Virus record (IMG/VR): IMGVR_UViG_3300023443_000297
Span: 1-56,230 of that record
Length of the DNA stretch: 56,230 bases
Direction: 5' to 3' (one strand)
DNA from: a virus
Position 1 is the first letter of the stretch. Every line of letters begins with the position of its first letter. The translations under genes were made by a program, and so were the position numbers. Shown here one piece after another: positions 8,001 to 16,123 of this stretch. The notes below the pieces were generated by a model. The model had not been told where the DNA came from, searched no databases, and worked only from the letters and a program-made list of their open reading frames with translations.

Positions 8001-8087
8001 TCATTGAATAAGGGATAGGGAACCGGTAACTACCCATGCCTCGTTTATTGCTCTTAGGCTGTCAGGCGTTGCGAATCGCCCTTTCAT
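8001..8087 (-). CDS. Hypothetical 28-residue peptide
   Basis: ATG at 8087, TGA at 8001, encoding MKGRFATPDSLRAINEAWVV and 8 more residues. A GGGGG purine run lies 6 bases before the start. The frame fills the otherwise empty space between two clear genes. No function known; it may equally be a coupling leader for the exonuclease gene. Confidence 0.45.
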   Translation of the reverse strand: MKGRFATPDSLRAINEAWVVTGSLSLIQ

Positions 8088-8109
8088 CACCGGCCCCCTA
8101 AGCCCCCTC

Positions 8110-9114
8110 TTATCGGGAAACGTTATGGCCCTGTACTTGATATCCTACAGACTGCAACGCTGCCGTGAACTCAGGAGAGAACACATGGGTTGCTAGTTGG
8201 TCCCGGAACGGGTATTGATTCTGATCGGCATAGGTTGAATACACCGATGCCATCACCTGCTGTAGAGTGAACTGAGGACCGAGCGCGGGTAGCAATCCCA
8301 TAGCGGTGCCACCTAGGTCTACTCCGTTAACTGGAGGAACGGGGGCGATAGGAGCAACTGGTGCTACTGGTACGGGTGCAGCTGGTACAGGGGGTGCAAC
8401 TGGCGCTACCGGTGCTACAGGAACAGCAGCAACAGCAGCAACGGCGGCAACTGGGACAGCAGGGGCAATAGGAGCACCGGGCATCGTGGGGGCAGCGGGG
8501 GCAGCAGCAGTAGGAGCAGCAACTGGGGCACCAACAGCTTGAGCTTGCCAAGGGAACCGGTGGATCTGTGTTGGCACCAATATCATATTCTGGCGATTCT
8601 GCTGTTGCTGTGTTCTACTTAGTCCAGGCCTAGGAGGCTCTACCTGGCCATCCCAGTACGCATACAGACCCTCCATGACTGAGATATCACCATCCTTCAG
8701 CCTGTCCACTGGGAATTGGCAATTGGCAAGCGCCGTCATTAGGATACCATGGTTGGAGTTCTTGCTGATACCCGTTGCACCTGTTAAGAGCATGACCTTT
8801 TTCTTGTCTACGCTGGGCATGAACCTGGTAGGGTCACCAATGCTGTAGTGTTGGGGGCTGAGGGTTTGACCATTGTCATCCACAAAGACCAGCTTAAGGG
8901 CTACAGTCTGGGGGGCCTTGCCATTGTAGTCGTAGTAGTCAATGGTGGCCTCCTTGACGGTGAGGTTCTGCTGAACCGGGGGACCACCACCCTCAACCAT
9001 GTCATCCGGGGCCATTGACGCTGCTACTCCCTGTTGAGTCGCTTGAGGCTGTCCCGGTACACCTGGGGGAGCACCTGGCATAGGGGTAGGTGGTACGAAC
9101 GGTTGCTGTGTCAT
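8110..9114 (-). CDS. Pro/Ala-rich two-domain protein, possible single-strand DNA-binding protein (334 aa)
   Basis: Residues about 50-190 form a folded domain with beta-rich stretches ([19 protein letters not shown]). A low-complexity linker of PVAPVAP-type repeats covers roughly 195-275, and a compact C-terminal domain follows. The start at 9114 is set by a perfect AGGAGG 8 bases upstream; the frame also runs to 9141. It directly follows promoter B and precedes the exonuclease and Sak4, where phages often encode a single-strand-binding protein. That assignment rests on context, since I cannot see an OB-fold signature with confidence. Confidence 0.7.
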   Translation of the reverse strand: MTQQPFVPPTPMPGAPPGVPGQPQATQQGVAASMAPDDMVEGGGPPVQQNLTVKEATIDYYDYNGKAPQTVALKLVFVDDNGQTLSPQHYSIGDPTRFMPSVDKKKVMLLTGATGISKNSNHGILMTALANCQFPVDRLKDGDISVMEGLYAYWDGQVEPPRPGLSRTQQQQNRQNMILVPTQIHRFPWQAQAVGAPVAAPTAAAPAAPTMPGAPIAPAVPVAAVAAVAAVPVAPVAPVAPPVPAAPVPVAPVAPIAPVPPVNGVDLGGTAMGLLPALGPQFTLQQVMASVYSTYADQNQYPFRDQLATHVFSPEFTAALQSVGYQVQGHNVSR

Positions 9115-9164
9115 CTGGGTATCCTCCTTTATTTGGGTCACGATTTTGGTACGTTTGGGGTGTT

Positions 9165-9194
9165 ATGGTAGCATACGGTTTGAGTGCCTGTCAA
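9165..9194 (-). promoter_or_regulatory. Sigma70-type promoter B
   Basis: Minus strand -35 TTGACA (9194-9189), 18-base spacer, -10 TACCAT (9170-9165) preceded by TATGC. It drives the gene at 8110-9114 and probably the exonuclease/Sak4/XPF genes beyond. The operator-like spacer element is the most diverged copy here (GGCACTCAAACC). Confidence 0.7.
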
Positions 9195-9227
9195 GGGCTC
9201 AACCGTAGATAGCGAAGAGCTGCTCCA

Positions 9228-9431
9228 TTATTCAAAGTCCTGGGGAACAGGCGCTAAATGGTGTACATGCGCCAGTTGCGCCATTATCAATCTAGCCACT
9301 CCATAGGTATCTCCGGCAATTAAGCTGTAGGCGCTATTTCTAATTAATACTTGGACTTCATTGGTTAGGTTCATAAAAGTTTCAGAGGAGTTAACTCGGT
9401 TAGTTTCTAGGTCTAATGTCCAATCTTCCAT
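9228..9431 (-). CDS. Hypothetical protein (67 aa)
   Basis: Unrecognised, predicted mostly helical, no Cys clusters or membrane segment. It follows the helicase gene and ends just before promoter B. A GGGAGA stretch lies 12 bases upstream of the ATG, so initiation may be weak or coupled. Confidence 0.6.
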   Translation of the reverse strand: MEDWTLDLETNRVNSSETFMNLTNEVQVLIRNSAYSLIAGDTYGVARLIMAQLAHVHHLAPVPQDFE

Positions 9432-9483
9432 CAGGTAATATTCTCCCTGTGTATGATCTCAGCTAAGTCTGGGAATGGGGGCA

Positions 9484-11145
9484 CTATCTAGGTGGGAGGT
9501 CAATAGGTACCACTATCACTCCTTTATTGGTATCGGGTGGGAGTTGATTTATTGGTGGGTATTCTGAGCGTTGAGGGGGATCAGGCACCACGTCAGTCCT
9601 CCTTAGTAATCTATCGCGGAACCACTGAGGGGCAAATTGGCTGTTCCTATTCCAGAACCAGCCCCAATGATCATCAACGATCAACACCTCACAGTGATCA
9701 GATGCCGACCTAGTACCCCTACCAGCCTCTTGGACTAAGGTCTGCATTGCATCGAAGCCGCCGAATTCTGGATCATCCTCTGTTCTCGCCTTAGTTACCG
9801 GACTGCGACCGTCAGCGAAAGGGATCTTGCCTACGATTATATATTCGCATTCGGCACCGGGAAAATCCCAGCCTGACGTAACTGCTGGGGACACCAACAG
9901 AGCAGGAGCAGGAGCATGGCGGAACTTGTTAACCATCTCTACTACGTTATCCTGATCATGCGAATGCAGGTATCCTTGGTGTCTGCTATAGGCCATGAAG
10001 AAGTTCCGGCGCTCATAGCTTACTGGAAATAGGATGCCCTTGCGATCCATGCGCCGGTCCATTATCTGATCTATCCTGGCTACCCATTGACGCCGGTCTG
10101 CGTCTGTAGCGCGATGGTCTAGCCTGACTGTCTTGATATGCTGGACCGGTGTATTTCGTGGAGGGTAATAGCTCGGTACTTCTAACCATTGACGCTCTGA
10201 TTCTGGTACACCGAGTAGATCAGCAGTCTTGGGGGTGATTATGGCAGACATCAAGAGTATCTTGCCTGAGTCCTGGTATAGCAATGGCGCATAGACACCC
10301 GGCCATACTGGAGTGAAGGCAAATCCAGTATACTTAGGTTCCCAGGTCCATCTACCTATAGCACCATGAATTGACCTGAGCTTCCTAACTGTTGAGGTTA
10401 TCCTTTTGAGTGCTCGTAGCTCACCAGAAGGAGGAGGGTTGCCGGTGTCATTTGCTGATTTGATATTCGCCTTTAATTCGGTCTCCACATTGGCTACTAC
10501 CTCAGCTGCATTGAAGGCCCATTGCTTCCAGCTAGTCCAATCATCATAGCCTCTCCTAGACAGACGGACGCCGGTTGATTCCACCTCATCTCGGCCTATA
10601 TATACCGACAGGTGCGATTCGATAGCCTTGAAAGCTAGGTGGGCCTCATCCATCACCAGTAGCGGGGCCTTGCCTAAGCCCTCAGGTTGCTGGCTTTGAG
10701 CTAGATAGTAGCTGTAGTTGGTGACGACTAGCTGAGATGATTTGGCTATGCTAAGCTGGTCGTAATAATGACAGCCGTTATTCCTATGCTCACACCATAC
10801 ACCAGCATGACAAGGGCCATCATCTACATTGACCTCTGGGTTTAGGTTACAGACATAGGAGTTCTGGCCTCTAATATCGTTCATGCCGATTTGTGCGAAG
10901 TCTTGAAGCAGTTGGGATTGGAGGCCCTTGGTAGCGGTGAGGATTACAGTGCGATTGCCAGAGACTGAGGATGCTAGAGCTGCTAGAAGGGATTTGCCTG
11001 AGCCAGTGGGAATGGACGCACAGAGGAATCGCTTGTCAGATGCAAGCCAGTCCATGATGGATGAGAACACGCGGTCTTGGCCCTCATACCAAGATGGGAA
11101 TCGGGGGTGGTTGAGGATCAAGGATGGTGCTGGTAAGATAGTCAT
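9484..11145 (-). CDS. DinG/XPD-type superfamily 2 DNA helicase (553 aa)
   Basis: Walker A PTGSGKS (about 46-52), a DEAH box (166-169) and a motif VI-like QEAGRGTRS identify an SF2 helicase. Four cysteines at 99, 112, 118 and 125, between motifs I and II, match the 4Fe-4S cluster of the XPD/DinG/FancJ group, which unwinds 5' to 3'. It is likely to act in phage replication or recombination. It follows a 59-residue gene expressed from promoter C. Length is short of cellular DinG, consistent with a compact phage version. Confidence 0.85.
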   Translation of the reverse strand: MTILPAPSLILNHPRFPSWYEGQDRVFSSIMDWLASDKRFLCASIPTGSGKSLLAALASSVSGNRTVILTATKGLQSQLLQDFAQIGMNDIRGQNSYVCNLNPEVNVDDGPCHAGVWCEHRNNGCHYYDQLSIAKSSQLVVTNYSYYLAQSQQPEGLGKAPLLVMDEAHLAFKAIESHLSVYIGRDEVESTGVRLSRRGYDDWTSWKQWAFNAAEVVANVETELKANIKSANDTGNPPPSGELRALKRITSTVRKLRSIHGAIGRWTWEPKYTGFAFTPVWPGVYAPLLYQDSGKILLMSAIITPKTADLLGVPESERQWLEVPSYYPPRNTPVQHIKTVRLDHRATDADRRQWVARIDQIMDRRMDRKGILFPVSYERRNFFMAYSRHQGYLHSHDQDNVVEMVNKFRHAPAPALLVSPAVTSGWDFPGAECEYIIVGKIPFADGRSPVTKARTEDDPEFGGFDAMQTLVQEAGRGTRSASDHCEVLIVDDHWGWFWNRNSQFAPQWFRDRLLRRTDVVPDPPQRSEYPPINQLPPDTNKGVIVVPIDLPPR

Positions 11146-11161
11146 AGGTGAAGATGCTCCC

Positions 11162-11341
11162 CTACACCTTCATCCGGGGAGCATCGCCAACAGGTGCCCA
11201 AGCGTATCCCCGCTTGGGGTTGGAGTTCTGGCTGTTCTGCCGTTTGCAGAACTCTATAGCTTCCTCCTTGGTGAGGTGGGTAGCAGCCTTGGTGTAGAAC
11301 GGGGTCCCCTGGGTCTGACGCCACTCAAAACTTACGAACAT
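11162..11341 (-). CDS. Hypothetical protein (59 aa)
   Basis: The start at 11341 is fixed by AAGGAG 7 bases upstream; a longer frame runs into promoter C and is rejected. The product begins MFVSFEWRQT and contains a helical segment (TKEEAIEFCKRQ) then a short Pro-containing tail. No family recognised. It is the first gene after promoter C and precedes the helicase. Confidence 0.65.
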   Translation of the reverse strand: MFVSFEWRQTQGTPFYTKAATHLTKEEAIEFCKRQNSQNSNPKRGYAWAPVGDAPRMKV

Positions 11342-11378
11342 TTGATTTCTCCTTAGCTTCCCTTTCCTTGACACCTTT

Positions 11379-11407
11379 ATTATGTCATACCTCTGTCTGG
11401 TTGTCAA
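11379..11407 (-). promoter_or_regulatory. Sigma70-type promoter C (extended -10) with inverted TGTCAAG
   Basis: Minus strand -35 TTGACA (11407-11402), 17-base spacer, -10 CATAAT (11384-11379) preceded by TGA. The spacer carries the shared CAGRCA element. The 18 bases from the -10 onward (ATAAAGGTGTCAAGGAAA) are identical to the same place in promoter A, giving an inverted TTGACA/TGTCAA pair 28 bases apart. It drives the helicase operon. Confidence 0.8.
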
Positions 11408-11410
11408 GGG

Positions 11411-12664
11411 TTATAGTCGAACAATCTCATCCCCAGTCTGCATCAGCCTATCCCTGGCGATGCTACAGTAATCCTCTTCAGTATCGATGCCAATGGAATC
11501 GAATCCCTCATTCCTAGCTGCTATCAGAGTGCTGCCTGAGCCTGAGAAGGGATCAAGGATTAGGCCGCTTGGGGGAGTTATAAGGCGGCAGAGGTAGCGC
11601 ATGAGTTGGAGGGGTTTTACAGTTGGATGATTGTTACTTTCACTCCTGTCTTTCTTAGAAGCTTTGGCACAGTAGAAGAATCGAGCAGCAGAACCGCCCA
11701 TGTCTCCTGGAATTTTCATGGCAGTGTTGTATGAATCGTTGGTACCTTTACCAAAATAAGATTTTTCTGTGATTACTGAGTCTTTAATGTTTCCCGCCTT
11801 GCCTGTATATGGAAACAACTCCACCACTTCATCACTACCATCATGGATCAGATTAGCAGGCCAGCGTCCTTGGGGTTGATTATATTCCTTCCCAGTTGTT
11901 TTCTTGGGAGCCATCATACCAGCAGCAGCATCACTTCTTTGCCCGCCAGGGAGGTCTTGCCTATTTCCTTTATCAGCATACGCCCCACCACCTAAATTTT
12001 CATAGGTCTCTATCCTGCACCCATTAACATTCAGCCCACCAGTGCCGTATTCCAACACATTAGCAGCGACAGTCATCCCCTTACCTAGAGGCTTCCTGGC
12101 TAGGATGATTGGCTCCCACGCTGGCTTGAGTGCGGTACCCCAGCCTTCCCATTGTTTAGCTGCGTCAGTAGTACTAATTTCTACACCAGGTTGAAATATG
12201 CGTCCATTATCTTTAATCCATGAACCAGTATGGTCCTGATCAGCGCCAGGAATCATTCTCTTTACAGGACTCCCTACCGGGACTTTCTTTCTATCAGCAC
12301 CTGCAGCTTTATCTATTGCCTTGCTGACATCCAAACTCTTAGGAAACCCACTCCCATAAACCCACATCAGGCAATCCCTGATCTCGAACCCAGCATCCTC
12401 AATAGCCACCGTGAGCCGGTGATGAGTCCTGGTACCACCAAACGCTAACAGATGCGCTCCAGGCTTCATCACCCCCATTATAGCTTCCCAGAACACCACC
12501 CCGGGCACGCCATGATCCCAGTCCTTCCCCATGAATTCCAGACCATAAGGAGGATCAGTCACCACAGCATCCACCACATAGGGCAGTTGGGGTAGGATAT
12601 CCAGGCAATCACCGTGATAAATACTGGTGAGGGTATCCTGACCTGATATTAGGTAACCGGACAC
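11411..12664 (-). CDS. Site-specific DNA methyltransferase, beta class (417 aa)
   Basis: Motif IV DPPY (37-40) comes near the N-terminus and motif I DPFSGSGS (371-378) near the C-terminus, after HPTVKP (346-351). This IV-before-I order is the beta class of amino-methyltransferases, which make N6-methyladenine or N4-methylcytosine. The long middle (110-330) would hold the target-recognition region. No cognate restriction gene is adjacent, so it is probably a solitary phage enzyme for evading host restriction. It uses a GTG start 4 bases after the upstream stop. Confidence 0.88.
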   Translation of the reverse strand: MSGYLISGQDTLTSIYHGDCLDILPQLPYVVDAVVTDPPYGLEFMGKDWDHGVPGVVFWEAIMGVMKPGAHLLAFGGTRTHHRLTVAIEDAGFEIRDCLMWVYGSGFPKSLDVSKAIDKAAGADRKKVPVGSPVKRMIPGADQDHTGSWIKDNGRIFQPGVEISTTDAAKQWEGWGTALKPAWEPIILARKPLGKGMTVAANVLEYGTGGLNVNGCRIETYENLGGGAYADKGNRQDLPGGQRSDAAAGMMAPKKTTGKEYNQPQGRWPANLIHDGSDEVVELFPYTGKAGNIKDSVITEKSYFGKGTNDSYNTAMKIPGDMGGSAARFFYCAKASKKDRSESNNHPTVKPLQLMRYLCRLITPPSGLILDPFSGSGSTLIAARNEGFDSIGIDTEEDYCSIARDRLMQTGDEIVRL

Positions 12665-12668
12665 CTAA

Positions 12669-13187
12669 CTATTCACCACCAATCAGATCAGCTACATTAT
12701 CCAGACTCATCAGATACCCGAACCGGGAATTCAACTCAGACATGTACTGATCCCGCCACCCACCGTCTGGCATAGACTCAATCTGGTTCATCACCCTGCT
12801 CACCAGGGACTTGGCACGGTCCACTTGACCCACGCCAACGTAACTGCCTATTCTCTCACTGAGACGGTCGAACACTTGGCGGAAGTCCTCATTGAATTCC
12901 TCCTCTCGGACTATCTCTATAATGGCATCCACCTGTGCCGTGACAGACGGTACCGGTGCCAAGGTCTCAAGCCAGTCTAGATGCCTCCTTACAGCATGAC
13001 GGATGATGTCGCCCTTAGAGCGGTAAGGGAAGGCCGATGAACCTGCTATGGTATCTAGTTGGCGATCATGTCCGGGCTGTATACGGAACCATGCTCGCTC
13101 TGAGTGGCCATTGGTATCGTTAGCCGGGACCCTGAACTCCTCTGGTGCTATTGGAGATATGAATTGTTCTTGCTGATCCTGTGCCAT
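12669..13187 (-). CDS. Putative ribbon-helix-helix-like protein (172 aa)
   Basis: Residues about 32-75 (WFRIQPGHDRQLDTIAGS, then YRSKGDIIRHAVRRHLDWLE) resemble a short beta strand followed by two helices, as in ribbon-helix-helix DNA binders. The rest is helical. It directly follows promoter D and precedes the methyltransferase, so it may regulate this segment. The fold is read by eye and is uncertain. Confidence 0.65.
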   Translation of the reverse strand: MAQDQQEQFISPIAPEEFRVPANDTNGHSERAWFRIQPGHDRQLDTIAGSSAFPYRSKGDIIRHAVRRHLDWLETLAPVPSVTAQVDAIIEIVREEEFNEDFRQVFDRLSERIGSYVGVGQVDRAKSLVSRVMNQIESMPDGGWRDQYMSELNSRFGYLMSLDNVADLIGGE

Positions 13188-13212
13188 CTATCCTCTCAAA
13201 TACAATTGGTGT

Positions 13213-13241
13213 ACGTTAGCATACCATTGCCTCTGTGTCAA
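13213..13241 (-). promoter_or_regulatory. Probable promoter D
   Basis: Minus strand -35 TTGACA (13241-13236), 17-base spacer, weak -10 TAACGT (13218-13213) with an upstream TGC that could compensate. The spacer contains AGGCAATGG, matching the shared operator-like element. It lies just ahead of the gene at 12669-13187. Confidence 0.6.
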
Positions 13242-13474
13242 GCCCTAGCTATACCCAGGACTAAGAGTTGGTCTCGTAGTACTCTGTCTAGCCATACTCC
13301 TCCCCCGATAGGGTGCTCTTCCTCCAACCACTTTTGTACCCCCCAGAGCACCTTCCCTAGTTGAGCATCAGCCACAATCTGCGGCGAGAAGTAAGAAAAT
13401 CCCCCAGGTAGCTCTCGCTGCAAAGTTTGTCGGTACTCCTCAGGTGTTAGTTTCAGGTCCTCAATGTTTAGCAT
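13238..13474 (-). CDS. Hypothetical protein (78 aa)
   Basis: Contains DAQLGKVLWGVQKWLEE, a helix pattern seen in small phage proteins of unknown function. It overlaps the upstream Cys-rich gene by 14 bases. Its stop overlaps the -35 of promoter D, so it is the last gene of the HNH unit. Confidence 0.65.
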   Translation of the reverse strand: MLNIEDLKLTPEEYRQTLQRELPGGFSYFSPQIVADAQLGKVLWGVQKWLEEEHPIGGGVWLDRVLRDQLLVLGIARA

Positions 13475-13745
13475 CTGATCTCTCCTCAGCTTCAGCAGAC
13501 CTAGGCCATACCGATCTGTAATCCAATATGGCTAAGATCTGGCTTACGCAATCATTAACAGTCGGAGTTCTGCGCAAGTACCGCTGGCGCTTACTCCGAC
13601 ACTCCCTGCATATCCTCTCTTTGGAGACCTTGTGTGGTAGGCTGGTGGTGTACCCTCCATCGAAGGGTTCATCTTGACCAGTAACCCATTTCCACCTGAA
13701 CTCGGAATCCTCTTTGGACTTCAGGCATTTGGAACACCTATTCAT
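13461..13745 (-). CDS. Small zinc-finger-like protein (94 aa)
   Basis: CSKC near the N-terminus and CREC about 45 residues later, followed by an Arg-rich helix (SKRQRYLRR), form a paired CxxC module like those preceding HNH domains. The start at 13745 is supported by an ATGA overlap with the HNH gene and GAGGG upstream. No catalytic His is visible. Confidence 0.65.
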   Translation of the reverse strand: MNRCSKCLKSKEDSEFRWKWVTGQDEPFDGGYTTSLPHKVSKERICRECRSKRQRYLRRTPTVNDCVSQILAILDYRSVWPRSAEAEERSDAKH

Positions 13746-13978
13746 TTGCTGCCCTCGATACTCCATCCATATTGTTGCGATATGCTTCTCATTAGAGGAG
13801 TTTGGTTAATTAGTACAGCAATTGGAAATGTATAGCTTCCTTTTATATTGTTACACTTACTACAGCAGGGTTCTATATTATTTGGGTCGTTAGTGCCGCC
13901 CTTGTGTTTCGGAATAACATGATCCCAAGTATCTGCGAATTGTCCGCAAATATAACACTCCATATTTTCCGGTTTCAT
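13742..13978 (-). CDS. Free-standing HNH endonuclease (78 aa)
   Basis: Shows the full HNH core: CYICG, then DHVIPKHKGG, NNIEP, CSKCNNIKG. This is a metal-dependent endonuclease fold with a Cys4 zinc site. In this position, far from the terminase genes, a homing or defence-like nuclease is as likely as a packaging cofactor. Its own promoter has an extended -10 at 13992-13997 within the repeat region. Confidence 0.85.
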   Translation of the reverse strand: MKPENMECYICGQFADTWDHVIPKHKGGTNDPNNIEPCCSKCNNIKGSYTFPIAVLINQTPLMRSISQQYGWSIEGSK

Positions 13979-14149
13979 ACCGCCTGCTTATATTATACCA
14001 CACAGCAGTAGGGGATAGTGTGACCCTGTGCTATCAGCACTCGCGTAGGGGATAGTGTGTCTACGGTGATCGCCTGCGCTATATATAATAATACGGTCAA
14101 CGTATCCCCTACTGCGGTGACAGATAATGCCACTAGGTCAACGTATCCC
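13979..14149. other. Noncoding repeat region, candidate replication origin or operator
   Basis: About 170 bases without a gene. Four copies of GTAGGGGATA occur: forward at 14008 and 14045 (each followed by GTGTG), reverse at 14103-14112 and 14144-14153. The reverse copies sit in 18-base exact repeats (ggtcaacgtatcccctac) at 14095 and 14136, 41 bases apart. The inverted pairs flank an AT-rich core (14080-14093). Iterons around an AT-rich segment are typical of replication origins; a complex operator is the alternative. Confidence 0.6.
13992..13997 (-). promoter_or_regulatory. Extended -10 promoter element for the HNH gene
   Basis: Minus strand TGGTATAAT, a consensus TATAAT with extended TGn. 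No TTGACA-like -35 lies at the right distance. Instead, one of the GTAGGGGATA repeats (14008-14017) covers the -35 area, suggesting control by whatever binds those repeats. Confidence 0.6.
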
Positions 14150-14153
14150 CTAC
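14095..14153. repeat. Two 18-bp direct repeats, 41-bp period
   Basis: Exact copies at 14095-14112 and 14136-14153. The second runs into the stop codon of the downstream-listed gene at 14150. A period of 41 bases is close to four helical turns, putting both on the same face of DNA. Confidence 0.85.
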
Positions 14154-14665
14154 AACTGTGCTGACATAGATTTGAGCTGATATTGAGCTAGATCTGGTAA
14201 GGATTCAATAACTAGAATGCTACGGGCTTGGTTCTCCATGTCAAGATCCCCTCTAAGCTTCGCGGCGCATTCAGTATGCGTGTGGATCCTGGTGACTCCT
14301 GAGAAGGGGATTCCGTCACCTATATCAATTGGGCCAAAGGTCTGTATAAGAATGTGGCTCACTGAAGACCTGGTATTGGTTTTCTTCTTGCTATTGTACT
14401 GAGCTATAGAATCTATCACCTTACCACATACGCAAGACCTGGTAGGAACATCTCTAGTTTTAGATATGTGCCAGTCCCGCTTGTACTGCCACACTGATGT
14501 GCGATCCCGGATCAGTTCTCGATCTACTTGAGCTTGGCACTCATCACAGGGGCAGTCCTCCGGGTCGCCAGGCATCCAAGTGAAATCGTGATAGGCAGCT
14601 ATATAGTCTAGGTCTGAGTCCGGTTCCAGCTCAGATTTCTTTGGCTTCCTTGGCATCCTTGGCAC
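14150..14665 (-). CDS. Hypothetical protein with Cys motifs (171 aa)
   Basis: Contains CPCDEC (about residue 38) and CVCG (about residue 78) plus a His-rich short stretch (RIHTHTEC), suggesting zinc coordination. The basic N-terminus (MPRMPRKPKK) may bind nucleic acid. Unrecognised. Last gene of the unit starting at promoter E, ending at the repeat region. Confidence 0.65.
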   Translation of the reverse strand: MPRMPRKPKKSELEPDSDLDYIAAYHDFTWMPGDPEDCPCDECQAQVDRELIRDRTSVWQYKRDWHISKTRDVPTRSCVCGKVIDSIAQYNSKKKTNTRSSVSHILIQTFGPIDIGDGIPFSGVTRIHTHTECAAKLRGDLDMENQARSILVIESLPDLAQYQLKSMSAQL

Positions 14666-14666
14666 C

Positions 14667-15083
14667 TTAGTCCTCAGTAGTATCTTTTGGCTCGTCCCAG
14701 CATGGGTTCGGGATAGGGATTAGCCCCTCAGCCTTAATTGTCAATGCTTGAGTGCGATATTCTGAATCTTGGTCACCTTTGATAAATACCCTCACACATT
14801 CTGGGGCCTCCCATATGCACTGCTTGATATGATCCATAAAACTATCAAGGTCCAAATAGTTAAATGCACCAATGAACACCGGCATCATTATCTTATCCCC
14901 ACCCCATCTCACCCCGGTGACCTCAGTGCTTACTAATCCAGTCCTATATCCTCCGCGATCTGGATCGGTTAAATATGAATTTACTTCATCAATCACAGGA
15001 AATGAATCGGGTCCATCATTCTTGTTATGCTCGATATAGTTCTCTGGCCCTATGGTAAGAATAACATCTGTTATGCTACTCAT
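14667..15083 (-). CDS. Hypothetical protein (138 aa)
   Basis: No family recognised. Mixed alpha/beta composition with no Cys clusters or membrane segments. It overlaps the upstream gene by ATGA and ends one base before the next start, so it belongs to a tight operon of small accessory genes. Confidence 0.65.
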   Translation of the reverse strand: MSSITDVILTIGPENYIEHNKNDGPDSFPVIDEVNSYLTDPDRGGYRTGLVSTEVTGVRWGGDKIMMPVFIGAFNYLDLDSFMDHIKQCIWEAPECVRVFIKGDQDSEYRTQALTIKAEGLIPIPNPCWDEPKDTTED

Positions 15084-15382
15084 TCCTGGCTCACCTCTTC
15101 GATATTGACGGTTATGGGGCCAGTGAGCTTTGGCTTCCCTATTAAAACGCTGTCGTCGAAAGGGTGGACCACTAATTCGACAGATTGGGGAGAGACATAC
15201 TTTTGACCCCTTAGGCCGCCAGATCCTCCCCAGTTAATTCCCCAACTATAGGTTTCTTCTTCTAGGTCAAGGAACTTGGCCATTTGGAGCGCCATCGGGC
15301 AGCACTCAGCCCCTCTGTGTCCGAGTGCCCACAGTTCGTAGGCGCGGTCGATAGTTTCCTGGGTGACAATTAGTTCAGGCAT
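15080..15382 (-). CDS. Hypothetical protein (100 aa)
   Basis: Unrecognised. Residues 1-45 contain AYELWALGHRGAECCPMALQ, a short helical stretch with two adjacent Cys, followed by beta-like segments. Overlaps the previous stop by one base and the next gene by four. Confidence 0.65.
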   Translation of the reverse strand: MPELIVTQETIDRAYELWALGHRGAECCPMALQMAKFLDLEEETYSWGINWGGSGGLRGQKYVSPQSVELVVHPFDDSVLIGKPKLTGPITVNIEEVSQE

Positions 15383-15627
15383 CAGTGGACCTCCATTTCT
15401 TGATCAGTCTTAACTCCACAAACGGGACAGAAAGGTAAGGGGTGCCAATCAGATGTGACGGTCAATCTACCGGAGGGGGTTTCTTTTAATCCTCTAAGAA
15501 TGGGCTGAAATTCCCCTTTGCCTGATTTCGTATCAACGATGTATCCATAATCAAGGAATTTCACCTGGTGCTTGGCTCCTGGGATGGACTGGGGTTTTGC
15601 TAAGAACTCGATATGTTTGCAGGCCAT
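15382..15627 (-). CDS. Hypothetical Cys-containing protein ending in EVH (81 aa)
   Basis: The ATG at 15627 directly follows the upstream stop at 15632, with GGAGGTCCAC just before it. A longer frame to 15735 is rejected. Contains a C-terminal CPVCG. Its own last codons (GAG GTC CAC TGA) provide the ribosome binding site for the next gene, as in its two neighbours. Confidence 0.65.
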   Translation of the reverse strand: MACKHIEFLAKPQSIPGAKHQVKFLDYGYIVDTKSGKGEFQPILRGLKETPSGRLTVTSDWHPLPFCPVCGVKTDQEMEVH

Positions 15628-15631
15628 ACCT

Positions 15632-15886
15632 TTAGTGGACCTCCGCAGTTGGTTTATTGTCGTAATACTCTTGAATAGACCACCTACGAGTATGGCGAGT
15701 ATCCTCACGGCCTGTTGATACAACGAGAGCATCATGATTGTTCATTGCTGGTGTTGGTTGATGCCCACATGGGCACTCACAGCGACCGTGACACGAGTTG
15801 CTGAGGAATGGCTCCTCAAAGTGAATCCATCCACGATGTGTACACTCATCGTGTCTCTTAAGATTACACGTCACTGACCTGTTCAT
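15632..15886 (-). CDS. Cys/His-rich small protein ending in EVH (84 aa)
   Basis: Many Cys and His in residues 6-42 (CNLKRHDECTH, CHGRCECPCGH) suggest a metal-binding module. The end of the gene encodes -AEVH, where GGAGGTCCAC is both codons and ribosome site for the downstream gene. Function unknown. Confidence 0.65.
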   Translation of the reverse strand: MNRSVTCNLKRHDECTHRGWIHFEEPFLSNSCHGRCECPCGHQPTPAMNNHDALVVSTGREDTRHTRRWSIQEYYDNKPTAEVH

Positions 15887-15887
15887 A

Positions 15888-16106
15888 TCAGTGTACCTCC
15901 GCAGTTAGATTGGGCTGTTTCCCAGAGTGGCGAGTGCCGAAGCAACAGATTTTCGCCAGCTTTGCAGCTGTCATCCAAGGGACTGATTTGTAGTAGAGGT
16001 TGACACAAGTCCGGTGTCCACATTGCACATAGACACCATTCCTAACATATGCCCTGTTTGTAAAGTCGAATTTCAGAACGTCCTTGACTTCTATAGCGGT
16101 TTCCAT
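15888..16106 (-). CDS. Hypothetical Cys-containing protein ending in EVH (72 aa)
   Basis: Contains CGHRTC and CCFG groups, possibly metal binding. It is the third consecutive gene ending in EVH, with GGAGGTACAC immediately upstream of the next ATG. Unrecognised family. Confidence 0.6.
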   Translation of the reverse strand: METAIEVKDVLKFDFTNRAYVRNGVYVQCGHRTCVNLYYKSVPWMTAAKLAKICCFGTRHSGKQPNLTAEVH

Positions 16107-16123
16107 ATCTGTTCTCCCTCCTT

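Noticed and set aside
8306-8551. Gly/Ala/Thr-rich plus-strand frame and Cys/Ser-rich minus-strand frame
   Set aside because: Both are alternative readings of the PVAPVAP repeat in the gene at 8110-9114.
9195-9230. Nine-residue frame MEQLFAIYG after the 9228-9431 gene
   Set aside because: Too short to support; it ends directly at the -35 of promoter B.
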